The notes under the pieces: generated by a model
What the model was told of the DNA's origin: nothing
The model's database searches: none
The model's input: the letters and a program-made list of their open reading frames with translations, nothing else
Source of the DNA: SZUA-320 sp963707875
GTDB lineage: Bacteria > Gemmatimonadota > Gemmatimonadetes > Gemmatimonadales > GWC2-71-9
NCBI GenBank assembly: GCA_963707875.1
Contig: CAVPRU010000003.1
Location: 248,001-312,000 of the forward strand
Length of the DNA: 64,000 nt
Reading direction: 5' to 3'
In this document: one piece after another, positions 16,680 to 24,570 of the stretch
How the letters are laid out: every line of letters begins with the position of its first letter
Position numbering within the stretch: position 1 is the stretch's first letter
Translations under genes and position numbers: made by a program

Positions 16680-16770
16680 GCGGAAGCCTCAGTCAAAGTC
16701 GGTGAGGGGCCGGTGGGGCCCTGCAATGATACCCGGCGCCAGGTCCGGTAAGCCACTCCCGCTCCGCCGG

Positions 16771-18381
16771 CTACCTGATCGTCTCCACGAAGCTCGGGGG
16801 TCGCCGATGGTTGGTCGCCTGCTCGTAGCCGTAGGCGAGGGCGATCATCCGCTCGTCCGACCAGCGGGCGCCGAAAAATGACAGCCCGACCGGCAGTTGC
16901 TGTACGAACCCGCACGGGACGGTCACATGGGGGTATCCGGCCACCGCCGCAGGAGTGGAACTGCCCCCGATGAAGTGGTCGCCGACCAACAGATCGATTG
17001 CCCAGGCGGGGCTTGCGGTGGGCGCCAGGATCGCCTCGATGCCCTGAGCGGCGAGGGCCTTGTCGATGCCCTGCTCGCGGGTCAGCCGCTTCGAGGTGGC
17101 CAACGCCTTCAGGTACTCCGGCGCCTCCAGCGAGCCCTTCTTCTGGCACAGCTCAAAGAGTTCCTGCCCGAAGTACGGCATCTCGGTGTCGCGATTGGCC
17201 TCGTTGAAAGCGATCAGGTCCGCGATGGTGCGATGGGCCACGTCGGGCCGAGTCGTCAGATAGGCCGCCATGTCAGCCTTCATTTCGTAGGCCAGTACCT
17301 CCAGCTCGGCGTCACCGATCGTCTTGTTGTCCAGCCCGAGTTCGAATTCGACAACTTGCGCGCCGGCGTCGCGTAGCGCGGCCACGGCTTCCTCCATCAG
17401 TCCGTCGACCCTGTCGTGGAAGCCCATCATGTCGCGGGCCAGCCCCAGCCGGGCGCCCCGCAGGGAGCCGGGCTTCAAGATCGCCCCGAGATCGAGGGAC
17501 CGGCCGGCTGCCTCGGCGGTGACCGGATCGCGAGGATCGCTGCCAATCATGACCGACAGCAGGGCCGCCGCGTCCGCGACGGTGCGAGCCATCGGGCCAG
17601 CCGTGTCCTGGCTGTGGGCAATCGGCACGATCCCGGCGCGGCTCACCAGCCCAAGCGTGGGCTTGATGCCGACGATCCCGTTGATCGCGGCGGGACACAC
17701 CACCGAGCCATCGGTCTCGGTCCCCACCGCCAGGGCACACAGGTTGGCCGCGACCGCCACCCCCGACCCGGAACTGGAGCCGCAGGGGCTGCGGTCGAGG
17801 ATGTAGGGATTGCGGCACTGGCCGCCCCGAGCGCTCCAGCCGGAGCTGCTGCGGGTGGAGCGAAAGTTGGCCCACTCGCTGAGGTTGGACTTGGCGAGGA
17901 TGACCGCCCCGGCGGCGCGGAGCCGCTCGGCGACATGGGCGTCGGTCGGGGCGGGGGAGCCGAGCAGGGCCAGCGACCCGGCCGTGGTGTGCATCCCGTC
18001 ACCGGTGTCGATGTTGTCCTTGAGGGCGATGGGGATCCCGTGCAACGGACCCCGGGGCCCGGTCGCGCGCCGCTCGGCGTCCAAGGCGTCCGCGATCGCC
18101 AGCGCATCCGGGTTGGTCTCGATGATCGCCCGGAGTTCGGGCCCCCGCCGATCCAGTGCCTCGATCCGCCGCAGGTACAGTTCGGTGATCGATCGCGCCG
18201 TCCGCTCCCCGGACTCCATGCTCCGCTGGAGTTCGGCGACGGTGACCTCGTCGAGTGCGAAGGGGGGCCCGGACGCGGAGGTTGCCTCCCGCCCCGGGCC
18301 GGCCCGGGTGCAGCCAGTCGACCCCAGGGCGAGGCTCGCGCCCCCGACCAGGCTCGCTCCGATGAAGCCGCGTCGATCCAT
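16771..18381 (-). CDS. Amidase signature family enzyme, exported
   Basis: A 536-residue amidase. The catalytic triad is visible: Lys in PIALKDNIDT (about residue 120), Ser in the CGSSSGSGVAVA signature (cis-Ser) and Ser in GTETDGSVVCPA (nucleophile). The N terminus carries twin arginines and a hydrophobic segment (MDRRGFIGASLVGG) ending in GSTGC, so it is probably a Tat substrate and may be a lipoprotein, though the lipobox is not ideal. Unlike GatA it is exported, so a role in catabolism of amides or peptides outside the cytoplasm is more likely than tRNA amidation. ATG 18381 was preferred to a GTG four codons upstream. Confidence 0.9.
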   Translation of the reverse strand: MDRRGFIGASLVGGASLALGSTGCTRAGPGREATSASGPPFALDEVTVAELQRSMESGERTARSITELYLRRIEALDRRGPELRAIIETNPDALAIADALDAERRATGPRGPLHGIPIALKDNIDTGDGMHTTAGSLALLGSPAPTDAHVAERLRAAGAVILAKSNLSEWANFRSTRSSSGWSARGGQCRNPYILDRSPCGSSSGSGVAVAANLCALAVGTETDGSVVCPAAINGIVGIKPTLGLVSRAGIVPIAHSQDTAGPMARTVADAAALLSVMIGSDPRDPVTAEAAGRSLDLGAILKPGSLRGARLGLARDMMGFHDRVDGLMEEAVAALRDAGAQVVEFELGLDNKTIGDAELEVLAYEMKADMAAYLTTRPDVAHRTIADLIAFNEANRDTEMPYFGQELFELCQKKGSLEAPEYLKALATSKRLTREQGIDKALAAQGIEAILAPTASPAWAIDLLVGDHFIGGSSTPAAVAGYPHVTVPCGFVQQLPVGLSFFGARWSDERMIALAYGYEQATNHRRPPSFVETIR

Positions 18382-18469
18382 CACAGTCACCACCCATGGG
18401 TTCGAGATCGCAACGCTCAGTCCAGCAGGAGACCCCGCCGCTGTGGCTGGGGCACCCTGATCGTGGATT

Positions 18470-18479
18470 CAGTATACTG
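18470..18479 (+). promoter_or_regulatory. CAGTATACTG palindrome with TATACT -10-like core
   Basis: A 10-bp perfect palindrome in the 162-base divergent gap between the amidase and the CPXCG gene. TATACT (18473-18478) is a good -10 box for plus-strand transcription towards 18544; no clear -35 is present at 17 bases. Its symmetry could also serve the opposite direction. Confidence 0.3.
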
Positions 18480-18543
18480 TCCGGCAGCCGGGTCGGCCAC
18501 GAGGTCGCCTCGAGATCGGGATCTTCGGACGGGGGATCGAACC

Positions 18544-18804
18544 ATGCACGGTGAGATGGACGAGGACTTCGAGGGCCATGACGCCGACGAGGACTCAATG
18601 GGGCCGTTGGGCGAGGCCGACCCCGAGCACGAGGCCGAGGTGGAGTGTCCGTATTGTGGCGAGGTCGTCGAGATCACCCTCGACGCGGCCGGCGGCGCTG
18701 TGCAGGACTATGTGGAAGACTGCCCGGTGTGTTGTCGCCCATGGCAGGTCCATGTCAGCTACGGCATCAGAGGCTCAGTGGAGCTCAGGGTCGAACAAGC
18801 CTGA
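18544..18804 (+). CDS. CPXCG-motif cysteine-rich zinc-ribbon protein
   Basis: An 86-residue protein. The first about 35 residues are strongly acidic (DEDFEGHDADED), probably disordered. The C-terminal 50 residues match the small CPXCG family: VECPYCGEVVEITLD, then YVEDCPVCCRPWQVHV. Two CxxC knuckles should bind one zinc. The function of the family is unknown. ATG 18544 lies at the end of a long non-coding frame; the start is chosen by proximity to the conserved domain. Most members are about 60 residues, so the acidic leader is an extension. Confidence 0.85.
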   Translation: MHGEMDEDFEGHDADEDSMGPLGEADPEHEAEVECPYCGEVVEITLDAAGGAVQDYVEDCPVCCRPWQVHVSYGIRGSVELRVEQA

Positions 18805-18912
18805 CCGCGAGTAGAGCCCAAGGTCGCGGGCGGCCCGTCAGGACTTGCCGCCCCGGACCGGCTCGGACCATTATCCCGGACGCTTCTCATCCCACCTCGA
18901 CCCCCAGGCGCC

Positions 18913-20686
18913 ATGCCCCGCTTCCGTCAGTTCGTCCTCGCCGGCCTGCTCGCAGTCCTCCCGCTGGCACCCGTCACGGCCCAAACCCCACAGGGGTTCC
19001 CGACCAATGACCCGGCGCTCCAGCGGATCTGGCGGCTCGGGATGGACAGCTCCCGGGTCCAGCAGCTTGCCCAGGTCCTGTTTGACTCGATCGGCCCCCG
19101 GCTGACCGGCAGCCCCGGATACGCCTCCGCCAGCGCCTGGGTGATGCAGCAGTACCAGGCCTGGGGCATCGAGACCCGGCAGGAGTCCTACGGGACCTGG
19201 CGCGGCTGGCGGCGCGGGGTATCGCACATTGACCTGGTGGCACCGCGGGTGCGCTCGCTCGAGGGGATGATGCTGGCCTGGAGCCCCGGCACCAGGGGGA
19301 AAGCGGTGCGCGCCGAGGCAATCGTGCTGCCCAGGTTCGGGGACAGCACCGAGTTCGCGCGATGGCTGCCCCAGGCCAGAGGGAAGATCGTGCTGGTCTC
19401 CCCGGCCTGGCCCACCTGTCGCCCGTCGGAGGACTGGATCCGCTGGGCCACCCCGGAGTCCAAGGCCCGGATGGACACCACCATCGCGCTGATGCAGCGG
19501 GATTGGGCCGCTGACCAGGACAGCACCAGGCTCTATCGCGGCACCGGATACACACTCGCGCTCGGCACCGGCACCCTCGGGATGAGGCTGGAGCGTGCCG
19601 GTGTCGTCGGAGTGGTTTCTTCCCGCAACAAGCTGAGCGGGTTTGCCAACCCCTTCGGTGGTCAGCAGGGCGGTCGAGGCCAGTTTGGCGGGCCACCGGG
19701 AGCCTCGGGTCCGGCCTCGGCCCAGGGCGGTGGACCGGCCGCCAGCCTGGCCGGTGCGGCGGCCGCCCGGGGCGGCTTTGGCGGCGGCGGCGGCTGGGGG
19801 ACCACGGAGATCTTCGAGACCTACAACACCATTGCCCCTGCGGTGACCCTGAGCTGTGAGGACTACGGACTCGTGGCTCGTCTGGCCGAGCATGGCCAGC
19901 ATCCGACGCTGTCACTCGACCTCGACGCCGAGTTGCTTGGCGAAGTGCCGGCCTTCAACACGATCGGGATGATCAAGGGCACCGAGAAGCCCGATGAGTA
20001 CGTGATGCTCTCGGCTCACTTCGATTCGTGGGATGCTTCATCGGGCGCCACCGACAACGGGACCGGCACCATGATGGCGATGGAAGCGATGCGGATCCTG
20101 AAAATGGTCTACCCCAACCCCAAGCGGACGATCCTGGTGGGCCACTGGGCCAGCGAAGAGCAGGGGCTCAACGGCTCCCGGGCCTTCGCCGAGCAGCATC
20201 CCGAGGTGATGAAGGGGCTGCAAGCGACTGTTCAATCAGGACAATGGGACCGGTCGGGTTCAGTCGCTCTCTGGCGCCGGGCTGTCGGACATGGGGCGGC
20301 ACCTCAAGGCATGGTATGGGCAGCTGCCGGGGTTCTACACCGACAGCCTGAGCCCGAACGTGGTGTCGTGGAGATTCACTGACGCGCCGACCGGGAATCC
20401 CGGCGGGACCGATGGCGCGGTGTTCGCCTGCTATGGCACCCCGTCGTTCGGGATGGGGGCGGTGTCGTGGAACTATGGCAGCTACACCTGGCACACCAAC
20501 CGCGATACTTACGACAAAGTGGTGTTCGACGACCTCAAGCACAACGCGACCCTGGCGGCGATGATGGTGTATCTCGCGTCGGAGGACCCCGAGTTTATCT
20601 CGAGGGAGAAGTCGCCGGGCGAGTGGCCCTCCAACTGGCCGGCCAACTGCGGCCTGGCACCGAAATCGACGAGGCCCCGCCTTTAG
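18913..20686 (+). pseudogene. M28-family metallopeptidase with apparent +1 frameshift
   Basis: This encodes a secreted Zn-peptidase with a signal peptide ending PVTAQ. The first frame (18913 to about 20226) holds the domain start, a Gly/Ala-rich insertion at about residues 248-295, and ligand motifs SAHFDSWDASSGATDNG and HWASEEQG. At 20227 one base appears extra: the frame then changes and continues as LFNQDNGTGRVQSLSGAG to the stop at 20686. The last two metal ligands (Asp of NQDNG, His of YTWHTNRD) are thus in the second frame. Without correction the product ends at 20382 with about 50 nonsense residues and an incomplete metal site. Either a real inactivation or a single-base sequencing error; the intact second half favours error or a recent event. 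Confidence 0.8.
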
Positions 20687-20778
20687 GCCTTCGGGCAACC
20701 ACCACCCGAGACCCTGCGAAGCCGCCGCCCACCGCCCTGTGGCTCTGGCGGATCCTGGCCAGTCACTCTGACCGGCGG

Positions 20779-21012
20779 GACTGGGTTCTCGCCACCGGGG
20801 ACATCGTCATCTTCGACGTGGACTGCGAACTCGACGGCTACGTCAGCGACATCGGCCGGACCTTCCCGGTCGGCGGGCGGTTCTCGCCTGAGCAACGCCG
20901 GATTGTGGAGCTGGTCCCCGCCGTGTCGGACTCGATCCTCAAGGCGATTCGTCCTGGTGTCACCTTCAGTGACCTCCTCCAGGTCGCGATGGCCGGGGCC
21001 GGTCATCTGGGT
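20779..21012 (+). pseudogene. Remnant of an M24 (Xaa-Pro aminopeptidase/dipeptidase) gene
   Basis: One frame encodes a stretch of about 75 residues that clearly belongs to the M24 pita-bread fold: GDIVIFDVDCELDGYVSDIG, then RTFPVGGRFSPEQRRIVELV and IRPGVTFSDLLQVAM. The two Asp metal ligands are present. Upstream residues do not look like M24, there is no start codon with a ribosome site, and downstream the similarity ends before the His and Glu ligands. I read it as a deletion remnant. It follows directly after the frameshifted M28 gene, so this patch seems to have lost two peptidase functions. Confidence 0.7.
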
Positions 21013-21109
21013 TCGAAACTGGGCCCGGTAAGCGGGGCGATTCCTCCAGGGGTTCCGCCCAGGTGGCTGGGCCGGCGGCCTCGCGACAAGTGCTGCCACG
21101 ATGAATCGA

Positions 21110-21143
21110 TCACCGGGGGCGGCGATGCGCCGACCCCCGGTGA
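21110..21143. terminator. Strong hairpin between M24 remnant and DmdA-like gene
   Basis: A 15-bp stem with one bulged A and a 3-base ATG loop (arms 21110-21124 and 21128-21143). It lies 30 bases after the stop of the convergent minus-strand gene at 21173. There is no T-run on either side, so termination efficiency is uncertain; it may stabilise a 3' end instead. Confidence 0.5.
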
Positions 21144-21172
21144 ATGGATCAAGTGTGCTGCCCGATCCAGGC

Positions 21173-22324
21173 TCAGGCCGACACCGGGATCCGTTTTTGC
21201 GGGTCCACGAACGGCAACGGAGTGACGGTGGCGGTCCGTGGGCCCCACTCACTCGCCACGGACACGGTGGTGCCCGGCGTGGCCAGCCGGGTCGGCAGCC
21301 AGCAGTAGCCGATGTTCTGCTGGAGCCTCGGTGAGTAGATCGCCGAGGTCACCTGTCCCACCTGCCGCCCCTCGGCCCGGGCCGGCCACTTGGTGTAGTT
21401 CAGCGCCGGGAACGGGTCGCCGTCGATGGTGACGCCGGCGATCCGGCGCTCCACCCCGCGATCCCGGATCCGTTTGAGGGCCGGCATCGCCGCGCACTCG
21501 CCCGCCATGTCGAAATCCACCAGCCGCTCCAGCCCCAGCTCCAGCGGGTTGTCCTCCCAGGTCATGTCGGCGCCCCAGTTGAAGATCCCGCCCTCGATCC
21601 GGCGGATGTCGCTGGGCCCCGTGGGCCGGAGGTCAAATGGCGCCCCCGCCTCCAGGATCCGGTTCCACAGGTCGGTTCCGCGCGACGGGTCGAGCAGATA
21701 CAGCTCGTAGCCGATCTCGGAGGTCCAGCCGGTCCGGGTGATGATGACGGGGATCCCGTCCACCTGGGCTTCGCGAAAGAAGTAGTACTTGAGGTCGAGG
21801 ATGCCGTCCCCGAACAGGGCCCGCACCACGTCCCGCGCTTTGGGTCCCTGGATCTGGAGCGGGTGGGCCTCCGCCTCCCGGATCTCGACGTCCAGGCCGT
21901 TTCTCGCCACCAGCCCCTTGGCATAGAACAGGGCGTCGCTCGAGGCCAGGGCAAACCAGAACCGGTCCTCGCTCATCCTTGTCATCACCGGGTCATTCAG
22001 GATGCCGCCGTCGGCGGCGCAGAGGAGCACGTACTTGGCCTGGCCGACCGCGCAGGCCGACAGATCGCGCGGGGTCATCAGCTGGGCCAGCCGGAACCCA
22101 TCCGGACCCGAGACCTCCAGGCACCGTTCCACCGCCACGTCCCACAGGGTGACGTGATTCAGCAGGTGCCAGTATTCGGCCTCGAAGTCGTCGTAGTGGG
22201 TGGGGAACAGCATGTGATTGTAGACGGTGTATCCGCGGGGGCTGTGGCGCTGTTCGGCCTCGTGGAAGGGCGAGCGGCGCAGCCGGGCCCCACGCTGGAC
22301 CAGGCTCATGTCGAACGACGGCAT
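21173..22324 (-). CDS. GcvT-family aminomethyltransferase, DmdA-like
   Basis: A 383-residue tetrahydrofolate-dependent methyltransferase-type protein. The N-terminal half resembles dimethylsulfoniopropionate demethylase DmdA more than GcvT. It has LRRSPFHEAE, YTVYNHMLFPTHY, the TLWDVAVERCLEVSGPD block, LAQLMTPRDLSACAVGQAKY and GGILNDPV. The GcvT C-terminal barrel follows (GVTIDGDPFPALNY, QVTSAIYSPRLQQNIGY). The ATG has a very strong Shine-Dalgarno (AAGGAGG). No other glycine-cleavage genes (gcvH, gcvP) are adjacent, which supports a non-GcvT role. The substrate cannot be fixed from sequence: DMSP demethylation is one option, and another methylated amine or sulfonium compound is equally possible. 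Confidence 0.82.
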   Translation of the reverse strand: MPSFDMSLVQRGARLRRSPFHEAEQRHSPRGYTVYNHMLFPTHYDDFEAEYWHLLNHVTLWDVAVERCLEVSGPDGFRLAQLMTPRDLSACAVGQAKYVLLCAADGGILNDPVMTRMSEDRFWFALASSDALFYAKGLVARNGLDVEIREAEAHPLQIQGPKARDVVRALFGDGILDLKYYFFREAQVDGIPVIITRTGWTSEIGYELYLLDPSRGTDLWNRILEAGAPFDLRPTGPSDIRRIEGGIFNWGADMTWEDNPLELGLERLVDFDMAGECAAMPALKRIRDRGVERRIAGVTIDGDPFPALNYTKWPARAEGRQVGQVTSAIYSPRLQQNIGYCWLPTRLATPGTTVSVASEWGPRTATVTPLPFVDPQKRIPVSA

Positions 22325-22403
22325 TCGGCCTCCTTAGTGTTGTTCCCGGAGCATGGTGTCCCTGGAGCGATCGGTGCAGCTCGTCGCTGGTGAATCGGTC
22401 AGA

Positions 22404-23297
22404 CTACTCCCAGTCCTTCAGCTCGGTATTCAGTTCGTCGAGGAAGGTCAGATACGACTGATAGCGGTCCTCCGCCACCCCGGCCCCGACCGCCGCGCGT
22501 ACTCCACAGCCCGGCTCGGTCCGGTGGGTGCAGTCGGGGAACCGGCACTCCTCGGCATGCCGCTGGAGATCGGGAAAGCAGTGGACCAGCCCGCGCGGCT
22601 CCAGCCCCCAGAACCCCACATCGCTGAACCCCGGGGTATCCACCAGGTAGCCGCCCCCGTCGAGCGGCAGCATCTCGGCGGTCACCGTGGTGTGCCGCCC
22701 CCGCCCCACCTTCTCGCTGACCACCCCGGTCCGGAGCGTCAGTCCCGGCTGCAGCATGTTGAGCAGACTCGACTTTCCCACCCCGGAGGCGCCGGTCACC
22801 AGGCTGACGTGGGTATGCAGGGCCTCCAGCACCGGTGCGAGCCCGGTACCGGTCTTGACGCTGATGGCGAAGACCCGATACCCGGCCTGCTCGAACCTCC
22901 CCTGCAATGCCTCGCTCGGGCCTCGGTCGATCTTGTTGACGATGACCGCCGCGGGGATGTCGTTCGCCTCCGCCAGGACCAGCAACCGGTCAATCAACTG
23001 TGGGATCGGCTCCGGATCGGCCGCCGCCGTCATCACGAAGATCTGATCGATGTTGGCGGCGATGGGACGGGTGCCCCGCCCACCCGGAATCCGCCGCTCC
23101 AGCAGGTTGGTCCGCTCCGCCACCGTGGCGATGGCCCAGCCGCCGGCCGACTGCTCCAGGGTGACCCGATCCCCCGCCAGCGCCCGGGAGTCATCCCGCT
23201 TGATCCTGCCCCGGAGCACCGCGGTGATCTCCCCCTCCGCCGTATGCACCCGGAAATGGGATCCCTCCCGGGCCAGCACCAGACCGGTCCGACTCAC
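22404..23297 (-). CDS. rsgA: Ribosome small-subunit-dependent GTPase A
   Basis: A 297-residue circularly permuted GTPase. The order is an OB fold (about 1-70), G4 NKID (near 122), G1 GASGVGKSSLL (near 175), G3 DTPGFSD (near 222), then a C-terminal zinc site CRFPDCTHRTEPGC with the Cys-Cys-His-Cys pattern. It matures the 30S subunit. The start is GTG 23297, which overlaps the stop of the upstream small gene by 4 bases (GTGA); a longer reading would add a non-conserved Arg-rich leader overlapping that gene. Confidence 0.95.
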   Translation of the reverse strand: MSRTGLVLAREGSHFRVHTAEGEITAVLRGRIKRDDSRALAGDRVTLEQSAGGWAIATVAERTNLLERRIPGGRGTRPIAANIDQIFVMTAAADPEPIPQLIDRLLVLAEANDIPAAVIVNKIDRGPSEALQGRFEQAGYRVFAISVKTGTGLAPVLEALHTHVSLVTGASGVGKSSLLNMLQPGLTLRTGVVSEKVGRGRHTTVTAEMLPLDGGGYLVDTPGFSDVGFWGLEPRGLVHCFPDLQRHAEECRFPDCTHRTEPGCGVRAAVGAGVAEDRYQSYLTFLDELNTELKDWE

Positions 23298-23581
23298 TCC
23301 TGCTCCCCTTTGACTCTGATCGCCTCGTCGAGCGCGGCCTTCACGTCGTAGAGCGACAGGGCTTTGACTCGCGCCTCCGCCTCGGCGGCGGTGCCCCCCC
23401 ACGCGAGGCACTCGGTCTCGACGTGTCCCACCGGCCGATCACCCGCGGCACTCCACCGAACGAACAGCAGGGCGGCACCATGGCGGCCCCGCTCATCCGG
23501 CTCGTCATCCACCCAGAGGCCCACCGAGTAGGGCTGGCCATCCGACCCGGTAAACGCCGCGGCCCGATCATGCTTCTGCAT
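23294..23581 (-). CDS. Small soluble protein, unknown
   Basis: A 95-residue protein starting MQKHDRAAAFTGSDGQ. It contains LWVDDEPDERGRHGAALLFVRW and an acidic C-terminal helix (AEARVKALSLYDVKAALDEA). No family was recognised. It sits between proline dehydrogenase and rsgA on the same strand and overlaps the rsgA start by 4 bases, so it is part of that transcript. Upstream in-frame residues overlap the proline dehydrogenase gene and were not used. Confidence 0.65.
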   Translation of the reverse strand: MQKHDRAAAFTGSDGQPYSVGLWVDDEPDERGRHGAALLFVRWSAAGDRPVGHVETECLAWGGTAAEAEARVKALSLYDVKAALDEAIRVKGEQE

Positions 23582-23607
23582 GTAGCCGCCGAGGGTGATC
23601 TCAGGGT

Positions 23608-24540
23608 CTAGTGACGGGATAGCGCCTCCCGCACGAGGTTCCCCAGAATAAACGCGATGTTGGCGGGCCGTTCGGCGAGCCGCCGCATGAGATAGGGATA
23701 CCACTGGGTGCCGAACGGGACATAGACCCGGACCCGATGCCCCTCGCGATGCAGCCGATCCTGCAGATCCCGTCGCACCCCGTACAACATCTGGAACTCG
23801 AACCGATCCGAGGGAATCCCGTGCTGCTGGACGAATTGACAGGCGTGACGGATGATCCTCTCGTCGTGGGTCGCGATCCCGGGATAGGTCTCCGACCGGA
23901 GCAGCTGCTCCATCAGCGCCAGATACTGCCGGTCCACATCCCGCTTGTCCGGCCAGGCCACCTCGGGCGGCTCCAGGTAGGCCCCCTTGCAGAGCCGGAC
24001 CCGCACCCCGTCGGCGATCAGTCGCTCCACATCGCCGGCGGCGCGGCGGAGCGAGGACTGGATGACCACCCCGACGTGCGACCGAAGCTCCCCGGGCAGC
24101 CGGCGGTAGAAATCGAGGGTGCGCTGGGTGTACTCCGAGCTCTCCATGTCGAGGCGGAGAAAGCCACCCAGGCCGGCGATCCGCTCCACGATCCGGGTCA
24201 CATTGCCGAGGCAGAGGTCCTCGCTGATGTCGAAGCCCATCTGGGTGAGCTTGAGCGAGACGTTGACTTCCACCCCGTCGGTGGAGCCCAGTCGATCCAC
24301 AATGTCCAGGTAGGCCTGGCAGGCCGCCCCGGCGTCCGCCGGTGCCGCGACGCTCTCGCCCAGCAGGTCCAGTGTCCCGGTAATCCCGTGGGCAGCCAGT
24401 CCCTGGACCGCCGCGATCCCCTCCGCCGCCGTTTCGCCGGCCACGAACCGACGGGCAAACCCGCGGGCCAGCTTGTTGCCGCGCACGAACCGGAAGACCC
24501 GGGGCTGTTCCGAGAGCCAGAGCAGACTGCGGCGCAGCAC
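23608..24540 (-). CDS. Proline dehydrogenase (monofunctional)
   Basis: A 310-residue FAD enzyme with the PutA-type TIM barrel. It oxidises proline to pyrroline-5-carboxylate and passes electrons to the quinone pool. Recognisable segments are VNVSLKLTQMG, FLRLDMESSEYTQRTLDFYR, VGVVIQSSLRRAAGDV, VRLCKGAYLEPPEVAW, FEFQMLYGVR and the signature VYVPFGTQWYPYLMRRLAERP, whose arginines bind the proline carboxylate. No P5C dehydrogenase domain is attached and none lies nearby. The start is GTG 24540. It is downstream of fadJ-fadI on the same strand, consistent with a catabolic operon feeding the respiratory chain. Confidence 0.95.
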   Translation of the reverse strand: MLRRSLLWLSEQPRVFRFVRGNKLARGFARRFVAGETAAEGIAAVQGLAAHGITGTLDLLGESVAAPADAGAACQAYLDIVDRLGSTDGVEVNVSLKLTQMGFDISEDLCLGNVTRIVERIAGLGGFLRLDMESSEYTQRTLDFYRRLPGELRSHVGVVIQSSLRRAAGDVERLIADGVRVRLCKGAYLEPPEVAWPDKRDVDRQYLALMEQLLRSETYPGIATHDERIIRHACQFVQQHGIPSDRFEFQMLYGVRRDLQDRLHREGHRVRVYVPFGTQWYPYLMRRLAERPANIAFILGNLVREALSRH

Positions 24541-24570
24541 GCGATTACCGAAGGGGGCGGATCGGGACGA

